Shown in pieces: positions 1 to 9,285 of a stretch of DNA of 64,000 nucleotides. The DNA is from Acidobacteria bacterium OLB17 (GTDB lineage: Bacteria > Acidobacteriota > Blastocatellia > Pyrinomonadales > Pyrinomonadaceae). The translations under genes were made by a program, and so were the position numbers. Position 1 is the first letter of the stretch. The number at the start of each line of letters is the position of its first letter. The notes under the pieces were generated by a model, which was not told the origin of the DNA, ran no database searches, and saw only the letters and a list, made by a program, of their open reading frames with translations. The DNA lies in contig LLEU01000027.1 in assembly GCA_001567505.1 (NCBI GenBank), forward strand, positions 62,001 to 126,000, given 5' to 3'.

Positions 1-1018
1 CCATCGGCCGAAGTCGCGATCGAAACGAAATTGGCTGTGTCAGGATAGCGTTCAGAGTATATTGGCGTGTCCACGTCGTCTCCATGTGGGTAGTGGCCCA
101 ATCGAGGATCGACTGACCCGAATTCATTGCGAGTGTGAAGCCGCCCGTTCCTTTCTCAATTACGCGAACAACGTCGCCGACGGCGGGCGAAGCCGGAAGC
201 GTAACGGTAGCTGCCGTCGAATTGGTCAGAACGTAGCCGTTGTTGGGATCGAGCTGCAAGCTCGTAGCCGGACTTACATTCCATTTCAGCGTGCCGGGCA
301 CGTTGATGAGTCCAGACCCGTTCCCGTTAAAAGTGCCGCTGCCGGTTACCGCGATGGGGCCGTTGCTGGAGATGCCGGCAGTACCGACCTGCGCGCCACC
401 GGAGAGCGTGACGCGATCGTTGAACCTTTTCGTGCCGCCGATGCTGCCCTGATTACTCGTAAGATCGACGGCATTGACCGCATACTGAGCTGTTGTAGCG
501 TTCGCTGCATTGTCGGCATTTGAGGCGGATGCAACCTTTCCGGTGACCTTCCCGGCTGAGATGCTGGTGATCTGTGTGTCCCCAATGCAGGCTGAGCAAT
601 TGAGGGCTTTTGCCGAATCAGCGGTAAGAGCTGAAAGTGCCCGCGGCGTGTGTGTGATCGGCTGCCGAGGTGACAAAAGCGTGAAATCTAGGTCGGTGGG
701 AAGTTTTACGCTGATCTCAAGAAATACGCTCTGCGCCGGGTCGGCAGGAAATAGATCGGGAGGGAATGCCAGATCGACGGTAAATATGCCGTTCGTCACC
801 GCTACGTTTGAGATCAGGAGCTGATCCGAACAAGTCTCTCCAACATTGGTCGTACACACGCGGAAGAGGAAATCGTACTGTCCGTTGGCCATTGCGCTTC
901 CGGCGACAAGTTTTCCCTGATAGGTGAAAGGCACGGGCTGCGGAGCCAGGACCTCGGTCTGGGCAGCAGCGAAAGCCGCAAAAAATAAAATAGAAAATAA
1001 AGCAAGACAAATTCTCAT
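1..1018 (-). CDS. Secreted surface protein, C-terminus beyond the left edge
   Basis: The frame opens with a hydrophobic signal peptide (about residues 1-20, ending AAFAAAQ) and runs off the left edge. The mature part is rich in Ala, Thr, Asn, Ser and Gly. It contains the phrases TPRALSALTADSAKA and GNGSGLINVPGTLKWNV, which are typical of cell-surface and tail-fibre-like proteins. I chose the ATG at 1018 because it begins the signal peptide directly; an in-frame ATG at 1030 would add MINY. No good ribosome binding site is seen. Between about 60 and 115 the coding sense appears to move to another frame, where a FVSIATSADG phrase is seen (see findings). Function unknown. Secretion is well supported; the family is not. 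Confidence 0.6.
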   Translation of the reverse strand, partial: MRICLALFSILFFAAFAAAQTEVLAPQPVPFTYQGKLVAGSAMANGQYDFLFRVCTTNVGETCSDQLLISNVAVTNGIFTVDLAFPPDLFPADPAQSVFLEISVKLPTDLDFTLLSPRQPITHTPRALSALTADSAKALNCSACIGDTQITSISAGKVTGKVASASNADNAANATTAQYAVNAVDLTSNQGSIGGTKRFNDRVTLSGGAQVGTAGISSNGPIAVTGSGTFNGNGSGLINVPGTLKWNVSPATSLQLDPNNGYVLTNSTAATVTLPASPAVGDVVRVIEKGTGGFTLAMNSGQSILDWATTHMETTWTRQYTLNAILTQPISFRSRLRPM

Positions 1019-1074
1019 ATAATTGATCATCAAAAGAACGTTATTGACGTACACGGCAACCTCGGCCGATCGTG

Positions 1075-1275
1075 TCAGCGTTTCGCGGTTGGCCCGATCG
1101 GTGTTCCGAGATCTCCATCTGGCGGCCTTGGGATGAGCGTGACCTTCTCAAGGGCCGCGAGCTCGCGTTCGGCCAGGCACGAGGCGCAGATGCCGCTAAT
1201 TCGGACGTCTGAGTTCGCACGTACAATAACGACTTCGCGTTGCTCGACCTCTATCGAAACTTTCTTTATTTTCAT
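1075..1275 (-). CDS. Small CxxC protein beside the winged-helix regulator
   Basis: This 66-residue protein begins MKIKKVSIEVEQREVVIVR and has one Cys pair (CASC, residues 30-33). It ends in a Pro/Gly-rich tail. An upstream ATG would add seven residues (MILIQAA). It is read away from the winged-helix regulator that begins at 1460, with about 185 bases between their starts. I recall similar short basic proteins with a Cys pair next to CadC/TolB/TPR regulators in Blastocatellia, but that is memory and not something the sequence shows. The codon usage and beta-strand-like alternation make it a plausible gene. Function unknown; a metal- or redox-binding small protein is a guess. Confidence 0.5.
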   Translation of the reverse strand: MKIKKVSIEVEQREVVIVRANSDVRISGICASCLAERELAALEKVTLIPRPPDGDLGTPIGPTAKR

Positions 1276-1459
1276 AGCCGCTTGTATTAAAATCATCCCA
1301 ACGGTGCAGATCGACTTGGACATTCTCCGACGGCCCCACCGGTGGTTTTCGCTGACCGATTCTTCCGCAAAATGCTGATGAACGACAGTAAAACAGTGGC
1401 GGCAGGAAAAGTCCTGAACTTTTTCTCCTGCTTTCCTCCAATCTTTCTCCTGTGCCGAT

Positions 1460-3357
1460 ATGGATAACGGAATCAATAAGTTACGCTCATTCGGCAAGTT
1501 CAGCCTGGATCCCGTCAAATGTGTTTTGTGGCACGATGGTAAGCCGGTCGATCTGCCGCTAAAGCAGGTCGAGCTGTTGGCGGTGTTGACGGAAAATAGC
1601 GGCGAGGTGGTTACGAAAGCCGAACTCCTCGACCGTGTTTGGCAGGATTCTTTTGTTGAGGAGAGCAACCTTTCGCGGCATATCTATTTGCTTCGAAAGA
1701 TGTTCAAGGAACACGGCGAGGAGGAAACCCTGATCAAGACGGTCCCTCGACGGGGCTATCTGTTCACGGGCGAGATCCAGGATCTTCAGAACACTGAGAT
1801 CATCATCGAAAGGCATTCACTGACGAAAGCCGTGGTAGATCTGGACGCGGGTGACGAATTTGATGAACCTGAGCCGGCCAGCATCAAACCGCGCCGGAGG
1901 CTTGCGGCGGTCGCCGGGGCCGGTGTCCTCATAATTATCGCCGCTGTCGTTATCGCATGGTACGTTATCCCTCGGAGGGCCGTTTCCGTTGACAAGGTCA
2001 ACTCGATCGCCGTACTTCCGCTCAGATCGTTCTCCGATCAGGAGCCGAATTCGGAGCTTCGCATACGCTTGACCGACGCTTTGATCACGCGGCTCGGCGA
2101 GCTGCGGAAGGTCGTGGTGCGGCCGACCAGTGCTGTTTTACCGTTTGCCGATTCGGCCGAGAGCACCATCGAGATCGGTAAGAAGTTACAGGTCGATGCG
2201 GTAGTTGAGGCCCGACTGCAGCAAGAGGGTGAGCGGCTTCGCGTAACGATGCAAATGATCCGCACCTCGGACGGCGCGAACCTCTGGTCCGGACAGTTCG
2301 ATGGGCAGACCGGGAAAATACTCGATCTGCAGGACTCAATAGCAGACAGCGTTTCGCGATCGCTTTCCGGTGCGGTTTCCGATCAACCCGAATTCACCAA
2401 GCGTTCGACCGAGAACAACGACGCGTACGAGGCGTATTTGAAAGGGCGGTACTTCTGGGCAAAACGCGAGCCGGCCTCGCTCGCCAAGGCAGCAGATTTT
2501 TTCAAACAAGCCGCTGCGTTAGACCCGCAGTTCTCTGAGGCGTTCTCCGGACTGGCCGATACACAGCATCTTCTGTTCAGCTACAACATTGACCTGCGTC
2601 CGGAACTTATTGAGGAGGCAAAAAGAATGTTGCTCACGCGCTCGAGCTGAAGCCGAATTCGGTCGATGCTCTGGTAACTCTGGGCACGATCCAAGCGGGC
2701 TACGACTGGAATTGGGCCGAGGCCGAGGCCACGCTTGCACGCGCCGTCGCCGAGGAGCCAAATTCGCCCACCGCACAGCTTCGCTACGGGTCACTTCTCG
2801 TGAGATTGCGCCGCTTCGACGAGGCCGAGGCCGCTATTCGGCGTCATATGGAGCTCGACCCGCTCTCGGTGGTAGGCAAGAATAATCTCGGGATGGTCCG
2901 ATTCTGCAAAAAGGATTATTCAGCGGCAGAGACGTTGTTCAAGGATGTTCTCGATCTGCAGAGTACCGACAGCACGGCTCGTTGGATGCTGTCGCGCGTC
3001 CATTGGCTGGAAGGACGAAAAGAGGAAGCTATCGCTGAGATCGGCGATGCGATCGCAAATGACGGCGATGACGCTCTTGCCGAGAAGTTTCGGGCAAAAG
3101 CCAACGACCAAGGTCCCGAAGCGGCCATAAGACTGCTATTGCACGAATGGAGAACGGTTCCGCCAACCACGAATCCGTTCGCCCTCGCCAACCTTTCTAC
3201 ATACGTCAATGATACCGATGGGGCGATCTACTGGCTGGACAGATCCATCAAAGAACGCCATCCATGGTCATTGTGGATCGCGTCGGTTCCCGAATTCGAA
3301 CCGCTTCGCGGCGACAAAAGGTTCCTGGCGATCCTGCAGCGTATGAACCTGCCCTGA
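1460..3357 (+). CDS. CadC-like winged-helix, TolB-like and TPR regulator (frameshifted)
   Basis: Residues about 8-105 form an OmpR/CadC-type winged-helix DNA-binding domain (LLAVLTENSGEVVTKAELL and TVPRRGYLF). A single membrane segment follows at about 150-172. Next comes a TolB-N-like region (SIAVLPLRSFSD, LQVDAVVEARLQ, LWSGQFDG), then tetratricopeptide repeats to the end. It is probably a membrane-anchored, one-component transcription factor. The open frame stops at 2650 (tga), but the TPR sequence continues without a gap in the -1 frame from about 2623 to 3357. The switch lies at a run of five A at 2620-2624. A sixth A would give one 632-residue protein through AKKNVAHALELKPNS. A base-calling deletion is the simplest reading. 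A small CxxC protein is divergently encoded. Confidence 0.85.
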
Positions 3358-3403
3358 TGGATCGACCTGCCTTGAATTGATCCCTTATATACTCGGCCGC
3401 TCG

Positions 3404-4492
3404 TCAGTGCTGATGCGCTTTTGACAAGATCGTAAGCTCGGGCTTCATTGCCTCGATCGAGATCTGGCGTGCGACCTCTTCGGCGACCTTGCCAAAGGCT
3501 TCGGCCTGAGGCGAGCCTGGTGCGGAGATGACGACCGGGATTCCTTTGTCGCCGCCCTCGCGAACCTCGATGCCCATCGGCACTTCGCCAAGGAACTTCA
3601 GCCCGTACTCGTCCGAGAGCTTCTTTCCGCCGCCTTCGCCAAAGATGTTGTAGCGCGCGCCCGTGTCCGGAGCGATGAAGTACGACATATTCTCGATGAC
3701 GCCGAGGACCTGAACGTTCACCTGCTCGAACATTTTCACCGCACGCCGAACGTCCGCAAGCGAAACTTCCTGCGGCGTCGTGACGACCACCGCACCCTGG
3801 ACCGGAACGAGCTGCGCAAGCGAAAGCTGCACGTCGCCGGTTCCCGGCGGCATATCGACGATCAGGTAATCGAGCTCGCCCCAATTGACGTCGGTCAAAA
3901 ATTGGCGGACGATGCCGTGCAGCATCGGGCCGCGAAGGATCATTGGTTTATCGGGCGGAACTAGCACGGCCATCGAGATCATCTTTACGCCGTGTGCTTC
4001 GAGCGGGATGAGCTGGCCGTTGAAAACGGGCGGTTGGTGCAGTCCCGTGCCGAGCATCAGCGGAACGTTCGGCCCATACACGTCGGCATCCATCAGGCCG
4101 ACCTTCGCACCGTTCTGCGCAAGCGAGACGGCGAGATTCACGGCGACCGTCGATTTGCCGACGCCGCCCTTGCCGCTCGAAACGGCGATGATATTCTTTA
4201 CGCCCGGCACGGCAACGTTATCTTTCACGCCGCGTCCCTTCGGCACTTCGGAATCCATCGTTACGTTGACCTCGGTCACACCTTCGATCGCCGAGACGAG
4301 TTCCTGTGCCTGTGCTTCCATCTCGTCTTTTACGGGGCACGCGGGCGTCGTCAGGACGATCCTGAACGAGACCTTGCCGCCATCGATCGAGAGGTCTTTT
4401 ACGAACCCCAGTTTTACAATGTCCTTGCGGAGATCGGGGTCGATGATCTTCCGGAGGGAGTCCAGGACGATTTCTTCTGTTACTTGGCTCAT
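3404..4492 (-). CDS. mrp: Mrp/ApbC-family iron-sulfur cluster carrier ATPase
   Basis: This 362-residue protein has an N-terminal MIP18/DUF59 domain (residues about 5-75) fused to a MinD/Mrp P-loop ATPase. The deviant Walker A motif is SSGKGGVGKST. Further family marks are DADVYGPN, the DYLIVDMPPGTGD segment and VIENMSYF. Family members bind and hand on Fe-S clusters in the cytoplasm. The usual CxxC cluster ligands near the C-terminal half are not obvious here: after VIENMSYF the sequence runs APDTGARYNIFGEGGG, so cluster binding may be weak or use other residues. It is convergent with the regulator at 1460 and divergent from the glycosylase at 4670. Confidence 0.93.
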   Translation of the reverse strand: MSQVTEEIVLDSLRKIIDPDLRKDIVKLGFVKDLSIDGGKVSFRIVLTTPACPVKDEMEAQAQELVSAIEGVTEVNVTMDSEVPKGRGVKDNVAVPGVKNIIAVSSGKGGVGKSTVAVNLAVSLAQNGAKVGLMDADVYGPNVPLMLGTGLHQPPVFNGQLIPLEAHGVKMISMAVLVPPDKPMILRGPMLHGIVRQFLTDVNWGELDYLIVDMPPGTGDVQLSLAQLVPVQGAVVVTTPQEVSLADVRRAVKMFEQVNVQVLGVIENMSYFIAPDTGARYNIFGEGGGKKLSDEYGLKFLGEVPMGIEVREGGDKGIPVVISAPGSPQAEAFGKVAEEVARQISIEAMKPELTILSKAHQH

Positions 4493-4669
4493 ATTGAAAT
4501 GCGAATACGGTTAAATTTAGTTTCCACGCTCAAAAAGAGCGGCATTCTAGCGACTTATTGCTTCAAGGTAAATTGTAGCAAAATCGCGGACGCGTTTCCT
4601 TTCCCGCAAGCCTCTCAGCACGGGTGATCCGGTTTCGGGGAAGCTCGCCCAAACCGCTAGAATAAGAAT

Positions 4670-5263
4670 ATGCGCCGGAAAATAAAGGAGTTCAGGGCCA
4701 TTTGCGAAGAGGCGCGCGTATGCACGATCTGCCCGGACCTTGCCGACAAGACGGCCGTACTGAGCGAGTTGAACGGCAGCCTTTCGCCAAAGGTCTTCTT
4801 TGTCGGCGAAGCGCCCGGACGTGCCGGTGCGGACCGCACGAGGCGGCCGTTCACGGGCGACAAATCGGGCGAGAATCTGCAGATCCTGCTCGATTCGATC
4901 GGGTTGTCCCGCGACGATGTCTTTTTTACGAGCGCCGTTATGTGCAGTCCGCGTTCGGCGACGGACGCGAACCGAAAGCCGACGCGCGCCGAGGTGCGGA
5001 ACTGTTCGAGCTATCTGCGGCGTTTGATCGAGCTTCTCGACCCGCCGGTCGTCGCAACGCTCGGTGCGGTCGGCCTCGACGCACTCAAACTTATCGAGCC
5101 GCACGCCTTCACGCTGAAGGAACATGCCGGCTCGATACAGCATTGGAACGGCCGCGTACTCGTGCCGCTTTATCATCCGAGTCCGCTTGTCATCGCTTCG
5201 CAAAGAGGCCTTGACGTCCAGCTCGCAACTTTCCGGACGCTTAAGGTAGTGCTCGATAATTGA
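4670..5263 (+). CDS. Uracil-DNA glycosylase of family 4/5 type
   Basis: This 197-residue protein has the family 4/5 uracil-DNA glycosylase layout. An N-terminal CTIC pair supplies two ligands of the 4Fe-4S cluster. The first active-site motif is GEAPGRAGADRTRRPFTGD, and the closing motif is YHPSPL. Further Cys ligands are likely at the MCSPRS and NCSS segments. The enzyme excises uracil from DNA in base-excision repair. The first motif begins like family 4 (GEAPG), but the RPFTGD end and HPSP resemble family 5. I therefore do not assign one of the two. The next gene starts within or just after its stop codon, which suggests co-transcription with ygfZ. Confidence 0.88.
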   Translation: MRRKIKEFRAICEEARVCTICPDLADKTAVLSELNGSLSPKVFFVGEAPGRAGADRTRRPFTGDKSGENLQILLDSIGLSRDDVFFTSAVMCSPRSATDANRKPTRAEVRNCSSYLRRLIELLDPPVVATLGAVGLDALKLIEPHAFTLKEHAGSIQHWNGRVLVPLYHPSPLVIASQRGLDVQLATFRTLKVVLDN

Positions 5264-5286
5264 TAACATCGAATTTACAGAACGAG

Positions 5287-6165
5287 ATGAACGAAGTTTA
5301 CGAAAAAGTGCGTGGCGGCGGCGTAGGATGCCGACGAGAGGCTCGCGGGCTGTTCGCTGTGTCGGGTTCCGAAGCGTTGCGGTTCCTCGACGGGCTGATC
5401 ACCAACGACGTGAAGACACTCGAGGACGGCGACGCGATGCTTGCCGCGTTCCCGAACGCGCAGGGCCGCCTGCTCGCGAAGGTCTCATTCGCAAGGGACG
5501 GCGAGCGGTTCATCATCGAGACCGAGGCCGCGACCCGCGAAAAGCTGCAGCAGAACCTTTACAGATTCACGTTCGCGGGCGATTTTATCCTCGAAGACCT
5601 TTCGGACGCGTTCACGAATTTCGAGATCTTTGCCGACAGTGACAGAACGAAGGGCCTTACTGCGTCCGGCGCGTTCAAATTCGAGAGGCCGTATGGCTGC
5701 GGGATCTTCGTTCCGAACGAGCACGCCGAGGAATTCTCCGAAACTCTGTCGGACGCGGCCGAGATCGATGATGAGACGTTCGAGACGCTGCGGATCGAGT
5801 ACGGCATCCCGCTTTACGAAAAGGATATGGACGAGACGACCGTTGTTCCCGAGCTCGGTATCGATGAGATGATCTCGTACAAGAAAGGCTGCTACATCGG
5901 GCAGGAAATCATCGCGAGAATTCATTTTCGCGGCCACATCGCAAAGCGTCTTTCGGGCCTTGTTCTTTCGCAGCCGCTCGCTGCCGGCAGCGAACTTGCG
6001 ACCGCGGAAGGCAAGAATGCCGGGCAGATCACCTCGTCCGTTCTTTCACCGAAACTAGGAGAGAACATCGCGCTCGGTTTTGTCCGATATGATTTTCTTG
6101 CGCCGGGCACAAAGCTCTTTTCGGGCGAGGTGGAATGCACGGTGACGGAACTGCCGTTTATCTGA
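5287..6165 (+). CDS. ygfZ: YgfZ/GcvT-family folate-binding protein
   Basis: The product has about 292 residues. The signature motif KGCYIGQEIIARIHFRG holds the conserved Cys of YgfZ. The N-terminal half carries the folate-binding GcvT-like fold (FAVSGSEALRFLDGLITND). Known members help maintain iron-sulfur enzymes with tetrahydrofolate. I prefer the ATG at 5287; an in-frame TTG at 5260 would overlap the glycosylase stop by four bases and add nine residues. It lies directly downstream of an Fe-S glycosylase and near mrp, so the three genes may share an iron-sulfur theme. It ends inside the 3' end of the convergent dnaE2, with an eight-base overlap. Confidence 0.9.
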   Translation: MNEVYEKVRGGGVGCRREARGLFAVSGSEALRFLDGLITNDVKTLEDGDAMLAAFPNAQGRLLAKVSFARDGERFIIETEAATREKLQQNLYRFTFAGDFILEDLSDAFTNFEIFADSDRTKGLTASGAFKFERPYGCGIFVPNEHAEEFSETLSDAAEIDDETFETLRIEYGIPLYEKDMDETTVVPELGIDEMISYKKGCYIGQEIIARIHFRGHIAKRLSGLVLSQPLAAGSELATAEGKNAGQITSSVLSPKLGENIALGFVRYDFLAPGTKLFSGEVECTVTELPFI

Positions 6166-9100
6166 AATCGTGTGAGACGACCTCGGTGCGCATACCGCTA
6201 AGCGGCGAAAAACTGAGGGCCTTCAGCATACCGCGTTCCTCAAAGACACCGCGAATTATCAGAAAATCGCTTTGATTTATCACGCCTCGATAGGCCTCGA
6301 ACGTATCTGGCATCACAACGAAATTCGAAAATCCCGTCTCGTCCTCGAGCGTCACGAAAACGACATTCTTGGCCGTCATCGGCCTCTGGCGGATGATGAC
6401 CGCGCCGGCGGTCGAGACAACGTCGCCTCGACGCAGATAGCGCGTTTGCTCGGCGGTAAGAATGCCGCGTTCCTTGAGGCTTTCACGCACGAACGACATC
6501 GGATGCCGCCCGATCGAGATGCCGGTCTTCTTTAGGTCGGCGGCAACGAGATCGAGGCCTTCGAGGCGTGTAAGGAAATGCGAATCGGTCTCTTCGGCCG
6601 CCGTGTCCTGCTCGAAAAGCGTGCCCTTCGGCCGCAGTTCGAGTTCCGACTGCCAGAGAGCTTCGCGTCGATGCACCGAATTATCAAAATTCAATGCACC
6701 GGCAACGCTCAATGCCCGGATCTCGCGTTTGTTCAATTCGGGCACGCGATGCAAAAGATCCGCAAGGTCGGAAAACCCTCCGGCCGCCTTACGTTCATCG
6801 ACGATCGCACGGCCCGCGGTCTCGCGAAGCCCGCGAACAAAACGCAGGCCGACGCGCACCTGCTTTTCCCCGTCAACGTCCTCGACCGTGAAATCATAGT
6901 CGGAAAGGTTTATGTCGAGGGCACGAAAATGCAGGCCGTGCCGCTGAGCGTCTTTGACAAGAGTTGCCGCCGAATAGAAACCGAGCGGATAGTTATTGAA
7001 CATCGCCGCCATAAAACACGCTCGAAAATGGATGATGTAATAGGCCGAAGCGTATGCAAGCAGTGCGAAACTGTAGGCGTGAGATTCCGGAAAACCGTAG
7101 TTCGCAAAGGCCTTCGTGTAATCGACGATCTGGTCCTGCACGTCCTCGGGAATGTTGTTCTTCGTCATTCCGTTGCGAAGATTCTGCGTGATGCGCTCCA
7201 TCTTGCGGTCGGGGCGTTTGAAACCCATCGCACGACGCAGTTCGTCGGCCTCGCCGCCTGAAAATCCTGCGATGTCCATCGCCATCTTCAGGAGCTGTTC
7301 CTGAAAAAGCGGTACGCCGAGCGTGCGTTTCAAGATCGGTTTGAGCGATACGTGCGGGTAAGTGACCTCTTCAAAACCCTGTCTCCGCCGCAAATAAGAA
7401 TGAAGCATATTCCCGACGATCGGCCCCGGACGAATGATCGCGACCTGTACGACGATGTCGTAAAAACATCGTGGTTTCGCCTTTGGCAGAAAGGCGATCT
7501 GCGCGCGGCTTTCGACCTGGAACATCCCGACCGTGTCGCCTTTCTGGAGCGCGTCGTAAACCTCTTTGTCGTTATGCGGTATGCGGTAAAGGTCGAGCTT
7601 TACGTCGTGATGCTCGCGGATAAGCTCGATCGAATCGCGCAGCACGGCCATCATCCCGAGGCCCAAAAGGTCGATCTTTACGATCTTCAGAGCCTCGCAA
7701 TCGTCCTTGTCCCATTGAATGATCGTGCGGCCTTCCATCGACGCGGGTTCGAGCGGCACGATGCTGTCCAGACGATTCAGCGAGACGACCATTCCGCCGG
7801 AATGCTGGCCGAGATGCCGCGGATGATCGAGAATGCGGTGATAGATGTCGGAGAATTTCTGCAGGCGAAAAGTCTCGGCCGCATCGAAACCTTCTTCCTT
7901 CAAGCGTCGATAAAGTTCATCGCCCTTGAACTTCTCATAATGAGAATTCAAACGTGATAACCGGTCGAGAACTTCCGTTCCGAATCCGAATGCCTTCCCG
8001 GCCTCGCGTATCGCGGACTTCCCGCGATAACAAATAACATTCGCCGTCATTCCGGCGCTTCGCCGTCCGTATTTTGCATAGACGTGCTGAATGACGCTCT
8101 CGCGGTCCTCGCCCGAAGGCAGGTCGATGTCGATGTCCGGATACTGCTCGTATTTTTCCGAGAGAAAACGTTCGAAAAGCAGATTATGCTCGATCGGATC
8201 GACCGCCGTTATCCCGAGCGTGTAGCAGACAACGGAATTCGCCGCTGAACCGCGTCCCTGCGAAAGGATCTTGTTCGCCTTGCAGTGGTCCGAGATGTCG
8301 TTGACGACAAGGAAATATCCTGCGAGCCGTTTCATCTCGATGATGCGAAATTCTTTTTCGAGCCGCGGCAAGACCTGCGAACGGATCGGCCACGGTTTGT
8401 CGCGATAACGTTCGTGCGAACGCTCGATCGCCTTCTGCCGCAGCACCGAATCCATCGTCTCGCCCGCAGCGACGGGATATTCGGGAAAGGTGTAGGCAAG
8501 CTCTTCCATCGAAAAGCTCGCGCGCCTTGCGATATCTTCCGTGATCTCGACGGCTTCGGGCAGATCGGCGAAAAGCCGCAGCATCTGCACGTGATCTTTT
8601 ATGTATCGCTCGCTGTTCTCCGACAGAAGCCGGCCTGCCTCGTAAATGGTCGTGTGATTTTTGATGCAGGTGAAAATATCGAAGAGCTCGCGGTCGTTCC
8701 TGTCTGCGTAATAGACGCCGTTGCTTGCGAAATATTCGATCCGCAGTTTGTGTGCGAGCCCGAGAAGAGCTTGATTCATCGCCTCTTCGTGCCGCAAATG
8801 ATGCCGCTGGAGTTCGACATAAAGCCGGTCCTCAAAAACGTATTTGAGCCACGCAAGGTCGAGCTGTCCGTCGCCGCGAACGATGCTTTTGTGAATAAGG
8901 CCGTCCGGCCCGCCCGTAAAGCACATCAAGCCCGCAGAGTGATATTCGATCTCGCGGCGGGTCGCAAAATGCTCGCCCTTTTTATTGCGGAGTTTCGATG
9001 TCGTGATCAGGCGGCTCAAGTTCCGGTAGCCGGTCAGGTCGAGTGCGACAAGCGGCAAAAGCGTCCCGTCATCGAGCGTGATCTCGGCGCCGATGATCGA

Positions 9101-9280
9101 GTGTATGCCTTGTTCTTTTGCCTCGAAATAAAAACGCACGGCACCGGCGAGCGTGTCCCTGTCGAGCAGTGCGACGCTTCTAATGCCCAATTCCGCAGCC
9201 CTTGCCGCGATGCTCTGCGGCTCGCTTCCCGACGATAGAAAGCTGAACGAGGAACGCGTATGTAATTCACAAAAACTCAT
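6158..9280 (-). CDS. dnaE2: Error-prone DNA polymerase III alpha subunit DnaE2
   Basis: The 1040-residue protein starts with a PHP domain (ELHTRSSFSFLSSGSEPQ). It continues with the C-family polymerase core (SQGRGSAANSVVCYTLGI; YPDIDIDLPSGEDRE, which holds the catalytic acids), helix-hairpin-helix segments and a C-terminal OB-fold region (VVSTAGAVIIRQRPMTA). The length of just over 1000 residues and the DnaE2-like PHP start separate it from replicative DnaE, which is about 1150 residues. Known DnaE2 proteins do error-prone translesion synthesis together with ImuA and ImuB. Here it is the last gene of an imuA-imuB-dnaE2 operon, five bases after imuB. The reading frame is intact over 3.1 kb. 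Confidence 0.96.
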   Translation of the reverse strand: MSFCELHTRSSFSFLSSGSEPQSIAARAAELGIRSVALLDRDTLAGAVRFYFEAKEQGIHSIIGAEITLDDGTLLPLVALDLTGYRNLSRLITTSKLRNKKGEHFATRREIEYHSAGLMCFTGGPDGLIHKSIVRGDGQLDLAWLKYVFEDRLYVELQRHHLRHEEAMNQALLGLAHKLRIEYFASNGVYYADRNDRELFDIFTCIKNHTTIYEAGRLLSENSERYIKDHVQMLRLFADLPEAVEITEDIARRASFSMEELAYTFPEYPVAAGETMDSVLRQKAIERSHERYRDKPWPIRSQVLPRLEKEFRIIEMKRLAGYFLVVNDISDHCKANKILSQGRGSAANSVVCYTLGITAVDPIEHNLLFERFLSEKYEQYPDIDIDLPSGEDRESVIQHVYAKYGRRSAGMTANVICYRGKSAIREAGKAFGFGTEVLDRLSRLNSHYEKFKGDELYRRLKEEGFDAAETFRLQKFSDIYHRILDHPRHLGQHSGGMVVSLNRLDSIVPLEPASMEGRTIIQWDKDDCEALKIVKIDLLGLGMMAVLRDSIELIREHHDVKLDLYRIPHNDKEVYDALQKGDTVGMFQVESRAQIAFLPKAKPRCFYDIVVQVAIIRPGPIVGNMLHSYLRRRQGFEEVTYPHVSLKPILKRTLGVPLFQEQLLKMAMDIAGFSGGEADELRRAMGFKRPDRKMERITQNLRNGMTKNNIPEDVQDQIVDYTKAFANYGFPESHAYSFALLAYASAYYIIHFRACFMAAMFNNYPLGFYSAATLVKDAQRHGLHFRALDINLSDYDFTVEDVDGEKQVRVGLRFVRGLRETAGRAIVDERKAAGGFSDLADLLHRVPELNKREIRALSVAGALNFDNSVHRREALWQSELELRPKGTLFEQDTAAEETDSHFLTRLEGLDLVAADLKKTGISIGRHPMSFVRESLKERGILTAEQTRYLRRGDVVSTAGAVIIRQRPMTAKNVVFVTLEDETGFSNFVVMPDTFEAYRGVINQSDFLIIRGVFEERGMLKALSFSPLSGMRTEVVSHDFR

Positions 9281-9285
9281 AGGCC

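Noticed and set aside
1075..1668. 197-codon minus ORF reaching into the winged-helix gene
   Set aside because: Only its last 66 codons look coding; the first part is antisense to the DNA-binding domain. I kept the short version.
8285..9238. 317-codon plus-strand ORF opposite dnaE2
   Set aside because: It is antisense to the PHP domain of an intact polymerase and has the Arg/Asp/His-rich composition of a shadow frame.
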